Of a stretch of 51,461 bases of DNA, positions 27,979-35,552 are shown piece by piece (position 1 is the stretch's first letter; every line of letters begins with the position of its first letter). Source of the DNA: an uncultured Pedobacter sp. (GTDB taxonomy: Bacteria > Bacteroidota > Bacteroidia > Sphingobacteriales > Sphingobacteriaceae). Below the pieces are notes generated by a model. That model ran no database searches. It saw only the letters and a list, made by a program, of their open reading frames with translations, and had not been told where the DNA came from. Where the stretch lies: assembly GCF_946480185.1 (NCBI RefSeq), contig NZ_CAMLIG010000029.1, forward strand, positions 1-51,461, read 5' to 3'. The translations under genes were made by a program, and so were the position numbers.

Positions 27979-29184
27979 TTAACTCAACAAATATTGCAAA
28001 TCTTTTTTCCTTTTCTCATAATTTTCCCATAAAGCTAAGTTAGATTTTTGTGTTGCATCATTTTGCATTTTTAAAGAGTAAATTTTATCAACGCTAATTG
28101 TTTCGGCATCAAATACTGGGATATTCAGACTCCTGTATAATTTATATATAGAAGACTGGTTATTCAAATATACTTTAACCCCTTTCTTCAAAAAAGCTAA
28201 AATATTCCCACCTGCTTGAGAGCGGATGTGATACATTAAGCATACATCGATACTATCCATCATTTTATAATATTCTGAACGAGGTAAGTAATCTAACAAT
28301 GGGATAAATCTGTCGCCAAAAATTTCTCTTCCTTTTTCACTTATGTATTTTGCATAGTCGTTTTTCTCGTAATTCAATGGACAGTAAATTTTTATATTCT
28401 CGTGTCTAAATTTTTTTAATAACTCAAACGCATCTAAATGATTATTAGTAAGCGTATCTGAATTCCCTAAAAAGATAGATGTTTCCTTGATATTATTTGT
28501 TTTTACCTCTTCTAGATCTTTAAATTTTTCTACGCCAACTCCATAAGAAAAAGGTAGCATTTTTAGCTTTACATCGTATAATGACTCTAATATATCAATA
28601 TCAATCCTATTCCAATGACACACTGCCGTTAACCTTTTCAAGAAGTTAGTACGCTCAGCGATAACATAATTGTAATTATCATTGAAGAACGCCAGATATT
28701 CAAAAGGCAGTTTAATTAACATCTCGATTATTTGTATAGGCTTTTTAGATTTCAAAGTTGCTTTAAATTTACTTTTAAAATGAACAATTCTTGACCTCGT
28801 CACCAGATTTTTTAAATAGTTAAAACTTTTGGTTTCGTAAGGAAATCTAGAAATCTTATTTTTATAACCACAGTTGTAGGGCAATACAAAAAAATCTGCC
28901 CCCCAAAAAAGTAAATAGACTTGGGTTTGTTTGGGCAACTGATTTATAATAGCCATGTAGGCAGGTTGATAGCAGTGTACAAAGACTTTATCTTCCGTGT
29001 TTATCTGACCGATAATCTCTTTTAAAGCACTAGAGTCAAGAGGTGCAAAAACACCTAAATTGGACTTGACGTGTTTTGACGGTTTAGAAAGCATATATAT
29101 ATATACATTTTGATCACTTACTGATTCGGCATCGCTAATGAAATCATCAATGAATTTTTCGTCAATTAAAAGGTGGTAGTTCAT
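27979..29184 (-). CDS. WecF-family (GT56) aminosugar transferase
   Basis: 401-aa protein resembling WecF, the enzyme that transfers 4-acetamido-4,6-dideoxygalactose from a dTDP donor to a lipid-linked acceptor. Blocks that line up with WecF from memory include VYLLFWGADFF, SIFLGNSDTLTNNHLDAF, IKIYCPLNYEKNDYAKYI, a YYKMMDSIDVCLMYHIRSQ segment and NILAFLKKGVKVYLN. It is slightly longer than the E. coli enzyme. Its neighbours encode an N-acetyltransferase, WbqC and a VioA-like aminotransferase, matching the WecE-WecD-WecF logic. Whether the sugar is Fuc4NAc or Qui4NAc cannot be read from the sequence. Confidence 0.8.
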   Translation of the reverse strand: MNYHLLIDEKFIDDFISDAESVSDQNVYIYMLSKPSKHVKSNLGVFAPLDSSALKEIIGQINTEDKVFVHCYQPAYMAIINQLPKQTQVYLLFWGADFFVLPYNCGYKNKISRFPYETKSFNYLKNLVTRSRIVHFKSKFKATLKSKKPIQIIEMLIKLPFEYLAFFNDNYNYVIAERTNFLKRLTAVCHWNRIDIDILESLYDVKLKMLPFSYGVGVEKFKDLEEVKTNNIKETSIFLGNSDTLTNNHLDAFELLKKFRHENIKIYCPLNYEKNDYAKYISEKGREIFGDRFIPLLDYLPRSEYYKMMDSIDVCLMYHIRSQAGGNILAFLKKGVKVYLNNQSSIYKLYRSLNIPVFDAETISVDKIYSLKMQNDATQKSNLALWENYEKRKKDLQYLLS

Positions 29185-29324
29185 TTACTGGGCTTTAAAG
29201 ATCAATAAATTCATTATTATTTGTAAGATCAAGCGGTATCCAGTCACAGAGTGCTATTTGTTTTTGAAAGTGGTTAAAATGTAAAAAGATAGGCGTAATT
29301 ATAAGTCATAAATAAACGTTTTTA

Positions 29325-29720
29325 TCATATTGCTTTAGATAGCGTGTAATGTGAAGCATTTTCATCTACTGTTTTGAAATCAAATTTGCGGTATAACGAA
29401 ATAGCATTATGATTTTTTTTATGCACTTCTAATTTATAGATCTTACAGCCTCTAACTTTTACAGCCTCTATTGAAGATTCTAAAAGTAGTTGCCCGTTTT
29501 TTTTTCCATGAAATCTAGAGTCTACCGCTAACATAGTTAAGTAAGCTCCCTGTTTGTTAATATAGAATGCAATAAAGCCAACTAAAATATCCCTATCAAA
29601 GTGATAAATAATATATGCATTGGCTATAATTTTTGTTACGTACTCATCTAAATCTTTTATCACTAACATACTATCAAATTCGAGAAGAGGAGTGAGGAGT
29701 TTGAGTATTTTATCCTTCAT
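29325..29720 (-). CDS. GNAT family N-acetyltransferase, probably acting on a 4-amino-6-deoxysugar
   Basis: 131-aa single GNAT domain. The acetyl-CoA-binding segment reads LAVDSRFHGKKNGQLLLESS, followed by YKLEVHKKNHNAISLYRKFDF, the typical RimI-like beta5-alpha4 region. Context suggests a role like WecD or VioB, acetylating the amine installed by the aminotransferase at 30417-31496. It is much shorter than WecD, so the substrate is inferred from its neighbours only. The ATG overlaps the WbqC stop as ATGA. Confidence 0.82.
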   Translation of the reverse strand: MKDKILKLLTPLLEFDSMLVIKDLDEYVTKIIANAYIIYHFDRDILVGFIAFYINKQGAYLTMLAVDSRFHGKKNGQLLLESSIEAVKVRGCKIYKLEVHKKNHNAISLYRKFDFKTVDENASHYTLSKAI

Positions 29721-30415
29721 ACTAATTGATATTTTTTTAAAAATTCTTTAATCTTTTGAGGATTATTGAACATCATTACATCTATAATTGAAAGTCCAGA
29801 AACAAAATCATTATCAAATTGTCTATAATTAATTTCCAATGATTTAATAAAGTTTATTGTCATTTGAGAAGATTCAAAATCTTCTCTGTTATATAGATCA
29901 GTTCCGCCAGTTGGGTTAATATAATGATTAGCATCTTCTTTTAAACAAATATCTAAAATCCGATCTTGTCCAGATAAGTTTTGATTAGCGTAAATACTCG
30001 AACTGTCTACAAATTTAGTTTCTATATTTAAATAACTGGCTATTTCTTTTAAACTATTTAGTGCAAGTCTTGAGATGTTCTCCTTTTCAGACTCTAAGAT
30101 TTTAATAATTAATGGGACTACCGAACTGAAATAAGGAGCTTTTTTATATGCTAAATCAATAGTTTTAATGAGTTTAATTTTCCACTTGTCGTTATTAATC
30201 AATTCTATTTGATTTATTAACTTATTCTGACTAGCGTCTTTCAATGGTATAGTAAATAAATTAGGCTTTTTATTTATTAAAATTCTATTTCTATTGACCC
30301 ATCCCTTATTGATGAAGTTAACATCATCATAAACTATAAATTTATCTACAGCATTTATCAATTGAAAATAACCTATATAGGGAAATATATAGGGTTGCAT
30401 AATAGCCAATTTCAT
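29717..30415 (-). CDS. WbqC family protein
   Basis: 232-aa protein with the family's hallmark opening: MKLAIMQPYIFPYIGYFQLI, then DKFIVYDDVNFINKGWVNRN. WbqC-like proteins are common in O-antigen loci next to aminodeoxysugar genes; their chemistry is not something I can state with confidence. Gene order, between aminotransferase (1-bp gap) and GNAT (4-bp overlap), points to modification of the same sugar. Confidence 0.88.
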   Translation of the reverse strand: MKLAIMQPYIFPYIGYFQLINAVDKFIVYDDVNFINKGWVNRNRILINKKPNLFTIPLKDASQNKLINQIELINNDKWKIKLIKTIDLAYKKAPYFSSVVPLIIKILESEKENISRLALNSLKEIASYLNIETKFVDSSSIYANQNLSGQDRILDICLKEDANHYINPTGGTDLYNREDFESSQMTINFIKSLEINYRQFDNDFVSGLSIIDVMMFNNPQKIKEFLKKYQLV

Positions 30416-30416
30416 A

Positions 30417-31496
30417 TTAATTATTTAGAGCTCTTAATATAATTCTACAAACAAAGTCAATTTCAAAAGAAGATAGTTCATAATATAGAGGTAAACATAT
30501 GACGCGTTTAGAGATATCTTCACTTATGACTAACGGCACCTCATTGAATATTTTAATATTATTTAGCGATGGATAAAAATACCGCCTAGGGAAAATTAAG
30601 TTCTTCTCCAGCTCGTTGATGATTTTTACAGTGGTTGCTTCACTTTCTAGAATAATCGGATAATAGGCGTAATTGAAATTTGCATATTTATTTATTTGTA
30701 TCCCCTTAACCATTCGGTGATTTAACTTTTCTGTATAGCTAATAAACTGTAGTTTTCTCGAAGTTAGGATCTTGTTTATATAATTTAGATTCGTCAGTCC
30801 CATTGCTGCATGAAATTCACTGTTTTTGCCATTAATACCTACTTCAGTGAATTCGTATGGACCATTATGACCAAAGTTACGGAGATAGGACATTTTCTTT
30901 AATAAGTCGGCACTTTGTGTAAATACAGCTCCCCCTTCTGTGGTGTGGAATAATTTAGTCGCATGAAAACTAGTAGTGCTGATATCTCCATAGTTAAAAA
31001 CCGATTTGCCCTTATATTTTGTTCCAAAACAATGAGCCGCATCATATATTACCTTTAACTTGTGTTTTTTTGCTATGTTATCAATGGCGTCTATATCACA
31101 GGGGTTACCATATACATGTGTAGCTAAAATGGCACTGGTGTTTGGGGTAATTGCAGCCTCTATTTTCGAAGGATCAATATTTAAAGTTCTCTCATCGATA
31201 TCAACGAAAATGGGTTTACAGCCTTCCCATACGATACTACTCGTGGTAGCCACGTAAGAAAAAGGCGTGGTAATAATTTCTCCCTTTAAAGCTAAAGCTT
31301 TTATCGCTATCTGTAAGGCAATCGTCCCATTAGTTAGATACAGCAGATGCGGTACTTCTAAATATTCTTTCAGTTTTAATTCTAGCTCATTAACTAAAGG
31401 ACCATTGTTAGTTAGCCAATTACGTTGCCAAATACCTTCTATGTATTTTTGATACTCTATTATTGGTGGAAGGAATGGTTTAGTTACTGGGATCAT
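30417..31496 (-). CDS. DegT/DnrJ/EryC1 aminotransferase, VioA-like sugar transaminase
   Basis: PLP-dependent transaminase that would convert a dTDP-4-keto-6-deoxyhexose to the 4-amino sugar. From the chosen ATG it is 359 aa, opening IPVTKPFLPPIIEYQKYI and NWLTNNGPLVNELE as in VioA-type enzymes. The PLP-contacting Asp is in VIYDAAHCFG (about 152) and the Schiff-base Lys in SFHATKLFHTTEGG (about 181). A longer frame to 31574 exists, but its extra 26 residues are only the antisense-like overlap with wzt. The ATG at 31496 gives the usual family start and a 17-bp overlap with wzt. The rmlA/rmlB genes for the donor are not in the window. Confidence 0.88.
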   Translation of the reverse strand: MIPVTKPFLPPIIEYQKYIEGIWQRNWLTNNGPLVNELELKLKEYLEVPHLLYLTNGTIALQIAIKALALKGEIITTPFSYVATTSSIVWEGCKPIFVDIDERTLNIDPSKIEAAITPNTSAILATHVYGNPCDIDAIDNIAKKHKLKVIYDAAHCFGTKYKGKSVFNYGDISTTSFHATKLFHTTEGGAVFTQSADLLKKMSYLRNFGHNGPYEFTEVGINGKNSEFHAAMGLTNLNYINKILTSRKLQFISYTEKLNHRMVKGIQINKYANFNYAYYPIILESEATTVKIINELEKNLIFPRRYFYPSLNNIKIFNEVPLVISEDISKRVICLPLYYELSSFEIDFVCRIILRALNN

Positions 31497-32760
31497 AGCT
31501 GTTTTTCCAATTAAATTGTGGTCTAATATAACCTGGCTCACGTCCCATATACACTCCTGGTTTTCGGAGACCATTTACTACTGTAAATGTTAATATATCC
31601 TTTTCTGAAAAAATAGAAGCCCTACCATCTATTACAACAAACAAAGCTAAGCTGAAGTTTCCTGACTGAAAAAAATTAGCTGGAAAAATACAGCGTATAA
31701 AATTTTTTCCTTGTTTCATTTCCTGATTTATTGGCACATTTGAAAATGAGAACATATTTTCCCCTAATTCATTATACAAATGATAAGTAATATGATATCT
31801 TTTGGCATCTTTAGCTTTAAAATTTATTGTGGTGGTAAGTTCGATTTCTTTATCCTCTACCAATGGATCCAAATAACTTGAATCACTATTTTGTAAACAG
31901 ATTTCATTAAGTTCGAAAACCTCAAAACCATATGCTGTATCAAAAGACTTTTTATTTCCTTTTATCTCGCCGTCATTAGATAAATAATTTTTTATAGCTT
32001 CATTAACGTTTCCACCGTATTGCAGTAAGCCATTTTTTAAAATAAATCCTTTACTACATAATGATTTAACTGCCGACATATTATGGCTTACAAATAAAAC
32101 CGTCCGTCCTTCCCCCTTGCTCACATCATTCATCTTCCCCAAACATTTCTTCTGAAATTCCGCGTCACCTACAGCCAACACCTCATCTACTATTAAAATC
32201 TCGGATTCCAGATGTGCCGCTACTGCAAAAGCCAAACGCACATACATGCCAGAGGAATAGCGTTTTACTGGGGTATCGATATAGCGTTCCACGCCAGAGA
32301 AATCTACAATTTCATCAAATTTCTTTTGAATCTCGTGTTTGCGCATGCCTAAAATGGCGCCATTTAAAAAAATATTGTCGCGTCCACTTAATTCGGGATG
32401 AAAACCTGTTCCTACTTCTAATAAACTGGCAATTCTTCCCTTCACTTTAACAGATCCGGTAGTAGGTCCGGTAACCCGGCTCAATATTTTTAATAGGGTG
32501 CTTTTTCCCGCTCCGTTACGCCCGATGATCCCTACCGCATCGCCCTGCTCCACCTCAAAATTGATGTCTTTTAAGCTCCACACATATTCACTTTCTCCTT
32601 TGGTGCTGCGGTCATTGGTTTCGCCTATTTTTAAGTAGGGGTTCTCCCTGCCCCGCACCCGATGCCACCAGCGGTTCACATCATGAGATAATGACCCGGT
32701 ACCAATCTCCCCCAAACGGTATTGCTTACTAAGGTTTTCGACTTTAATTACACTACTCAT
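31480..32760 (-). CDS. wzt: Polysaccharide ABC exporter ATP-binding protein Wzt with C-terminal glycan-binding domain
   Basis: 426-aa nucleotide-binding subunit. Walker A GRNGAGKST is at 80-88, the ABC signature YSSGM at 168-172, Walker B ILIVDE at 188-193 and the switch histidine in SHNMS at 225-229. After about residue 265 a beta-rich domain resembles Wzt C-terminal domains, which recognise the terminal modification of the exported glycan. That suggests chain-length control through a capped end. Its partner Wzm is encoded 5.35 kb upstream rather than next door, because an accessory island lies between. The ATG overlaps the stop of a 33-codon frame as ATGA. Confidence 0.93.
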   Translation of the reverse strand: MSSVIKVENLSKQYRLGEIGTGSLSHDVNRWWHRVRGRENPYLKIGETNDRSTKGESEYVWSLKDINFEVEQGDAVGIIGRNGAGKSTLLKILSRVTGPTTGSVKVKGRIASLLEVGTGFHPELSGRDNIFLNGAILGMRKHEIQKKFDEIVDFSGVERYIDTPVKRYSSGMYVRLAFAVAAHLESEILIVDEVLAVGDAEFQKKCLGKMNDVSKGEGRTVLFVSHNMSAVKSLCSKGFILKNGLLQYGGNVNEAIKNYLSNDGEIKGNKKSFDTAYGFEVFELNEICLQNSDSSYLDPLVEDKEIELTTTINFKAKDAKRYHITYHLYNELGENMFSFSNVPINQEMKQGKNFIRCIFPANFFQSGNFSLALFVVIDGRASIFSEKDILTFTVVNGLRKPGVYMGREPGYIRPQFNWKNSYDPSN

Positions 32761-32858
32761 TTGGGGCCAAATTTCAAATTCAATACAGTTAAACCTTCTC
32801 CCCTTCGGGGAGATAAGAGTGGGGCTTTGTTTTCTATTTTAATTACGGTATTACTCAT
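32757..32858 (-). pseudogene. Duplicated 5' end of wzt interrupted by a hairpin repeat (33-codon frame)
   Basis: A 33-codon frame starts MSNTVIKIEN, closely matching the wzt start MSSVIKVEN at both DNA and protein level. It then runs into the CTCCCC-TTC-GGGGAG hairpin repeat (translated APLLSPRRGEG). Its TGA overlaps the wzt ATG. It is best read as a remnant copy of the wzt start. It may still be translated and act as a coupling leader for wzt. The remaining bases up to 32875 show nothing else. Confidence 0.65.
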
Positions 32859-32875
32859 TAAAATTTATTTTTAAC

Positions 32876-33886
32876 TCAGTCTATTTTTCTTTCATTTTCA
32901 TTGAACTTCTTGTCTTTAAGTTTCAGAAGAGGTAGTTCGATAAAATAATATGAAATAGAAGATAAAACTATTAAAAAAAACCATGGTAATAAGATATTTA
33001 GAATTTTTGGAATCTCAACAAAATACCAACGAGGGATAAAATTGTGATACAAATATATACCATAACTTATTCTTCCTAAATAAAGAATGAATGGGATTTC
33101 AAAAGTGAAAGATACGCTTTTGTTACTAATCCCAATACACCACACAATGATATAAAATCCTACAATATTAACAACGAGGGGTAGTTGGTTGATGTCATAA
33201 TAAAAATTTAATACTCCCAGTATAATGAAGATAAAAATTAGAATGGCATTCAATTTCTTATTCATGTTTTCAATTTTATAGATAGCAATTAGTGCTCCAG
33301 CCCCCAATGCGTCTAATGCCCCCATTAAAGAATAATTCCATAACGTAAATTCTTCTGGTTTAAAATATCTGTAAACTATAGCAAACAAGATAAGGCCTAT
33401 TGGAAAAATATTAATTATCTTTTTTGAAGAAAAAAGGATAAGAAATGGCCAAAATAAGTAAAATTGTTCTTCTACTGATAGGGACCAAAGCGGAGAAATT
33501 ACCCCTTCCCAACCGTTCTTTACAAATACAAAATAAAAATTAGATAGATAAGCAAAATGCCACCATGCATTACCTTCGAAGTCGTGCAGATTGAAAATTA
33601 ATATACCAAATAATAGTAAATAATATATTGGAAATATCCTTAAAGTACGGCGGTAATAAAATTTTTTGAGGTAGAAACTAAATGGTTCTTTGTGACTTTC
33701 TATCTTGGATTTGTAACCTAATAAGATATTAGTAATTAAAAAACCGCTAATTATAAAAAAAATATTAACTCCAATTAAACCTAACGGGAGTTTACTAATT
33801 AAATTATTTGTACCATACCAATGAGAAATTACTACTAAAAATACAGCAACAGCTCTTATGGTATCTAAAGATTTTATGTATTTCAT
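32876..33886 (-). CDS. Membrane acyltransferase, acyltransferase 3 (OafA) family
   Basis: 336-aa multipass protein with family signatures: LDTIRAVAVFLVVISHWYG (conserved Arg and His), YLKKFYYRRTLRIFPIYYLLL, and SPLWSLSVEEQFYLFWP, whose Glu-Gln-Phe-Tyr motif is clearer than in the other acyltransferase of this window. It would O-acylate the exported glycan or LPS. It is the first gene of the island between wzt and wzm and is very AT-rich. Confidence 0.9.
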   Translation of the reverse strand: MKYIKSLDTIRAVAVFLVVISHWYGTNNLISKLPLGLIGVNIFFIISGFLITNILLGYKSKIESHKEPFSFYLKKFYYRRTLRIFPIYYLLLFGILIFNLHDFEGNAWWHFAYLSNFYFVFVKNGWEGVISPLWSLSVEEQFYLFWPFLILFSSKKIINIFPIGLILFAIVYRYFKPEEFTLWNYSLMGALDALGAGALIAIYKIENMNKKLNAILIFIFIILGVLNFYYDINQLPLVVNIVGFYIIVWCIGISNKSVSFTFEIPFILYLGRISYGIYLYHNFIPRWYFVEIPKILNILLPWFFLIVLSSISYYFIELPLLKLKDKKFNENERKID

Positions 33887-34029
33887 TTATATCAGGGAGC
33901 TTAATTTTTCGCCTCCATTATTAGATGTTATGGTCAATCTTTTGATTGTCAGGTGGGTAAACTACAAGGGTGTTTATAATTTTTTCGGTATTTCAGTCGG
34001 ATGTCTGATAGCTTAAAAATTTTAATTAT

Positions 34030-34152
34030 TTAGTGACGATATGCAAGGATAGAATTAACGACTTTGTTCATAAATTCCATACCATTCTTTGGCAATCTGG
34101 CATCCAAATAACCGATTACAATATTTGAATCAATTAAGAATTTTTGTTCCAT
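34030..34152 (-). pseudogene. Truncated PIN-domain (VapC-type) toxin remnant, 40 aa
   Basis: A frame starting at an ATG that overlaps the end of the antitoxin gene encodes FLIDSNIVIGYLDARLPKNG, the N-terminal strand and first acidic residue of a PIN-domain RNase. It stops after 40 codons, whereas PIN toxins have about 130. Just beyond, another frame reads LSLHIVTK, resembling the next PIN strand, so a frameshift and deletion are likely. The remaining acidic catalytic residues are missing, so it should be inactive. The stretch 33887-34029 has no other gene. Confidence 0.72.
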
Positions 34153-34355
34153 TCATTTCTGTAGTCAACAAGTGTTTGTTGAAATTGGTCGTATTCTTGA
34201 TCTGATAATTGCAAAGAACCTGCATATTTATCCGCTAAGCTCAATTTCTTTTTAGATGTGTAGCGTTTAAGCAGCTTAACTAATTTTAAGTCTTCCAAAC
34301 TCTTCAAAAGCTGATATGCCTTTTCGTTATTGATTTGTAATAAAACTGTTTCCAT
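34134..34355 (-). CDS. Small antitoxin-like protein, partner of the decayed VapC
   Basis: 73-aa protein (METVLLQINNEKAYQLLKSLEDL). It resembles short Bacteroidota antitoxins that precede PIN-domain toxins, with an N-terminal strand and a long helix, then an acidic, aromatic C-terminus (QEYDQFQQTLVDYRNEW) suited to wrap a toxin. The toxin frame begins 19 bp before its stop. With the toxin broken it is now an orphan, unless it neutralises toxins encoded elsewhere. Confidence 0.7.
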   Translation of the reverse strand: METVLLQINNEKAYQLLKSLEDLKLVKLLKRYTSKKKLSLADKYAGSLQLSDQEYDQFQQTLVDYRNEWNKNS

Positions 34356-34376
34356 GGTTTTATAAATTACTCATCA

Positions 34377-34409
34377 CAAATATAAGGTTTTAAGCGGATT
34401 TTAATCAAG
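34377..34409 (-). promoter_or_regulatory. Promoter of the antitoxin gene
   Basis: On the minus strand, TATATTTG (34377-34384) matches TAnnTTTG perfectly. CTTG (34406-34409), one base off the TTTG -33 box, lies 21 bp upstream of it. The expected start of transcription is about 15-17 bases before the antitoxin ATG. Confidence 0.6.
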
Positions 34410-35061
34410 GTCAGGTGATTAAGTTTGCGCTAAATACCCAACGCACCCCCTTCGACTCCGCAGGACAGCACTGACGCTCTGCTTAAAATGAAAAGCGCCC
34501 ACAACAAAGGCGAAAAGCACAACCTTCTATTGACCCATAATTCCGCCTTGGCGGTTGCGGTACTGGTGCAGAAACAAAAGCACTAACATCGTAGTAAGCG
34601 GCGCAGCGGCGGCTCTTTGTTACTTTCCAGCTGAAGGGAATTGCGGAGCACTCTTGAATACCTAATTATAACCTCACTAAAACATGAAAAAAGTAATAGC
34701 CCTTCCGACGGCAATGAGCCGGGGAAATTATTGTTCTAATAACAGCTTCCAAAAAAAACCAACAGTGAACTAAGGCTACTATTCAAAACGCAGGGTCGAT
34801 TGTAACACACCCTCCTTGAACGGAGGCCATAATAGAAATCAGAAACTACGCAATGGTAAGTGCAAATGAACTTAGGGATCATTACGTCGTTGCACTTCTC
34901 ATGATGACGGGTTGGAGGGGAGGCAGTGCAAAGAATGCTTCGACTCTGAGTGACAATTCTCAGGGTGACACCCTTAGACTAATACCACAGGTTTTGTCCT
35001 GCGGAGTCGAAACACCCCTTTATCTTTATACTAGGAGCTAAGTTTGTTTCCCTCGTTCAAT
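34410..35061. repeat. Gene-free repeat stretch with composite-repeat copies
   Basis: No gene is supported here. At 34495-34728 lies a diverged copy of the composite repeat that brackets the cassette at the right of the window. It contains GCGCCCACAA, a CCGCCTTGGCGG hairpin, a TTACTTTCC segment and the CAATGAGCCGGGG end. Part of the adjoining module (TGATGACGGGTTGGAGGGG) is at 34878-34932. Copies of the CTTCGACTCCG element occur at about 34450, 34938 and 34995. All composite-repeat copies in the window point the same way. Confidence 0.8.
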
Positions 35062-35343
35062 TCATTTGTCCTCATAATGACCCATAACAGATATTACAAA
35101 AACCGTAACCATATCTTCTTGTATTTTATATATTATTCTATCTTTTGAATTGATTCTTCGAGACCAAAAGCCATTTAGCTCATGTTTTAATGGCTCAGGG
35201 TTTCCAATACCACTATAGGGTGACTGGGAAAGTTCAATGAAAATTTTTTCAATTTTCTTAATGGTAGCCTTATTCCCTGATTTAAAATGCTTATTTAGTT
35301 GCTCTTCTGCTAATTTTTCTACTTTGATTGTAAACTTTCCCAT
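35062..35343 (-). CDS. yoeB: Txe/YoeB-type toxin (ribosome-dependent mRNA endonuclease)
   Basis: 93-aa RelE-superfamily toxin. Family features are the central PYSGIGNPEPLKHELNGFWS with the catalytic-region Glu, SRRINSKDRIIY with the key Arg (the usual His of NxxHR is Asp here), and the C-terminal VISVMGHYEDK with the catalytic His-Tyr pair. It would cleave mRNA in the ribosomal A site when the antitoxin is degraded. It starts 25 bp inside the antitoxin gene. Length and catalytic residues look intact, so activity is expected. Confidence 0.9.
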   Translation of the reverse strand: MGKFTIKVEKLAEEQLNKHFKSGNKATIKKIEKIFIELSQSPYSGIGNPEPLKHELNGFWSRRINSKDRIIYKIQEDMVTVFVISVMGHYEDK

Positions 35344-35525
35344 AAATGATCAGGATCGACGGTTTTATAGTCAGCATTTTTTTCTGCTTTTTTTACCATT
35401 TCTACAAATTCAGGATGATAGTTATCTGAATCCTTTTTCTCAAAGCTTATTTTCAAAGCCTTTAAAAAAGCTTTGATAGCGCTTAATTGCGCTTTATTTT
35501 CCGGATGTACAATTAAAGTCTCCAT
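35319..35525 (-). CDS. Antitoxin of the YoeB-type pair (DUF2683-like)
   Basis: 68-aa protein opening METLIVHPENKAQLSAIKAFLKAL, the Bacteroidota antitoxin type commonly paired with YoeB/RelE toxins. The charged C-terminus (KKAEKNADYKTVDPDHLW) would bind the toxin. It is translated first and overlaps the toxin by 25 bp. A perfect -7 box lies 20 bases upstream, so the pair has its own promoter within the island. Confidence 0.82.
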   Translation of the reverse strand: METLIVHPENKAQLSAIKAFLKALKISFEKKDSDNYHPEFVEMVKKAEKNADYKTVDPDHLWESLQSK

Positions 35526-35544
35526 TTTTTAATTTCTAATCTCA

Positions 35545-35552
35545 CAAATTTA
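35545..35552 (-). promoter_or_regulatory. -7 box (TAAATTTG) of the yoeB operon
   Basis: TAAATTTG on the minus strand is a perfect TAnnTTTG match and gives a short leader before the antitoxin ATG at 35525. The -33 region shows no clear TTTG at the normal distance. Confidence 0.45.

Noticed and set aside
31497..31574. 26-residue N-terminal extension of the aminotransferase
   Set aside because: It lies inside the wzt coding region in another frame, and the family normally begins at IPVTKP.
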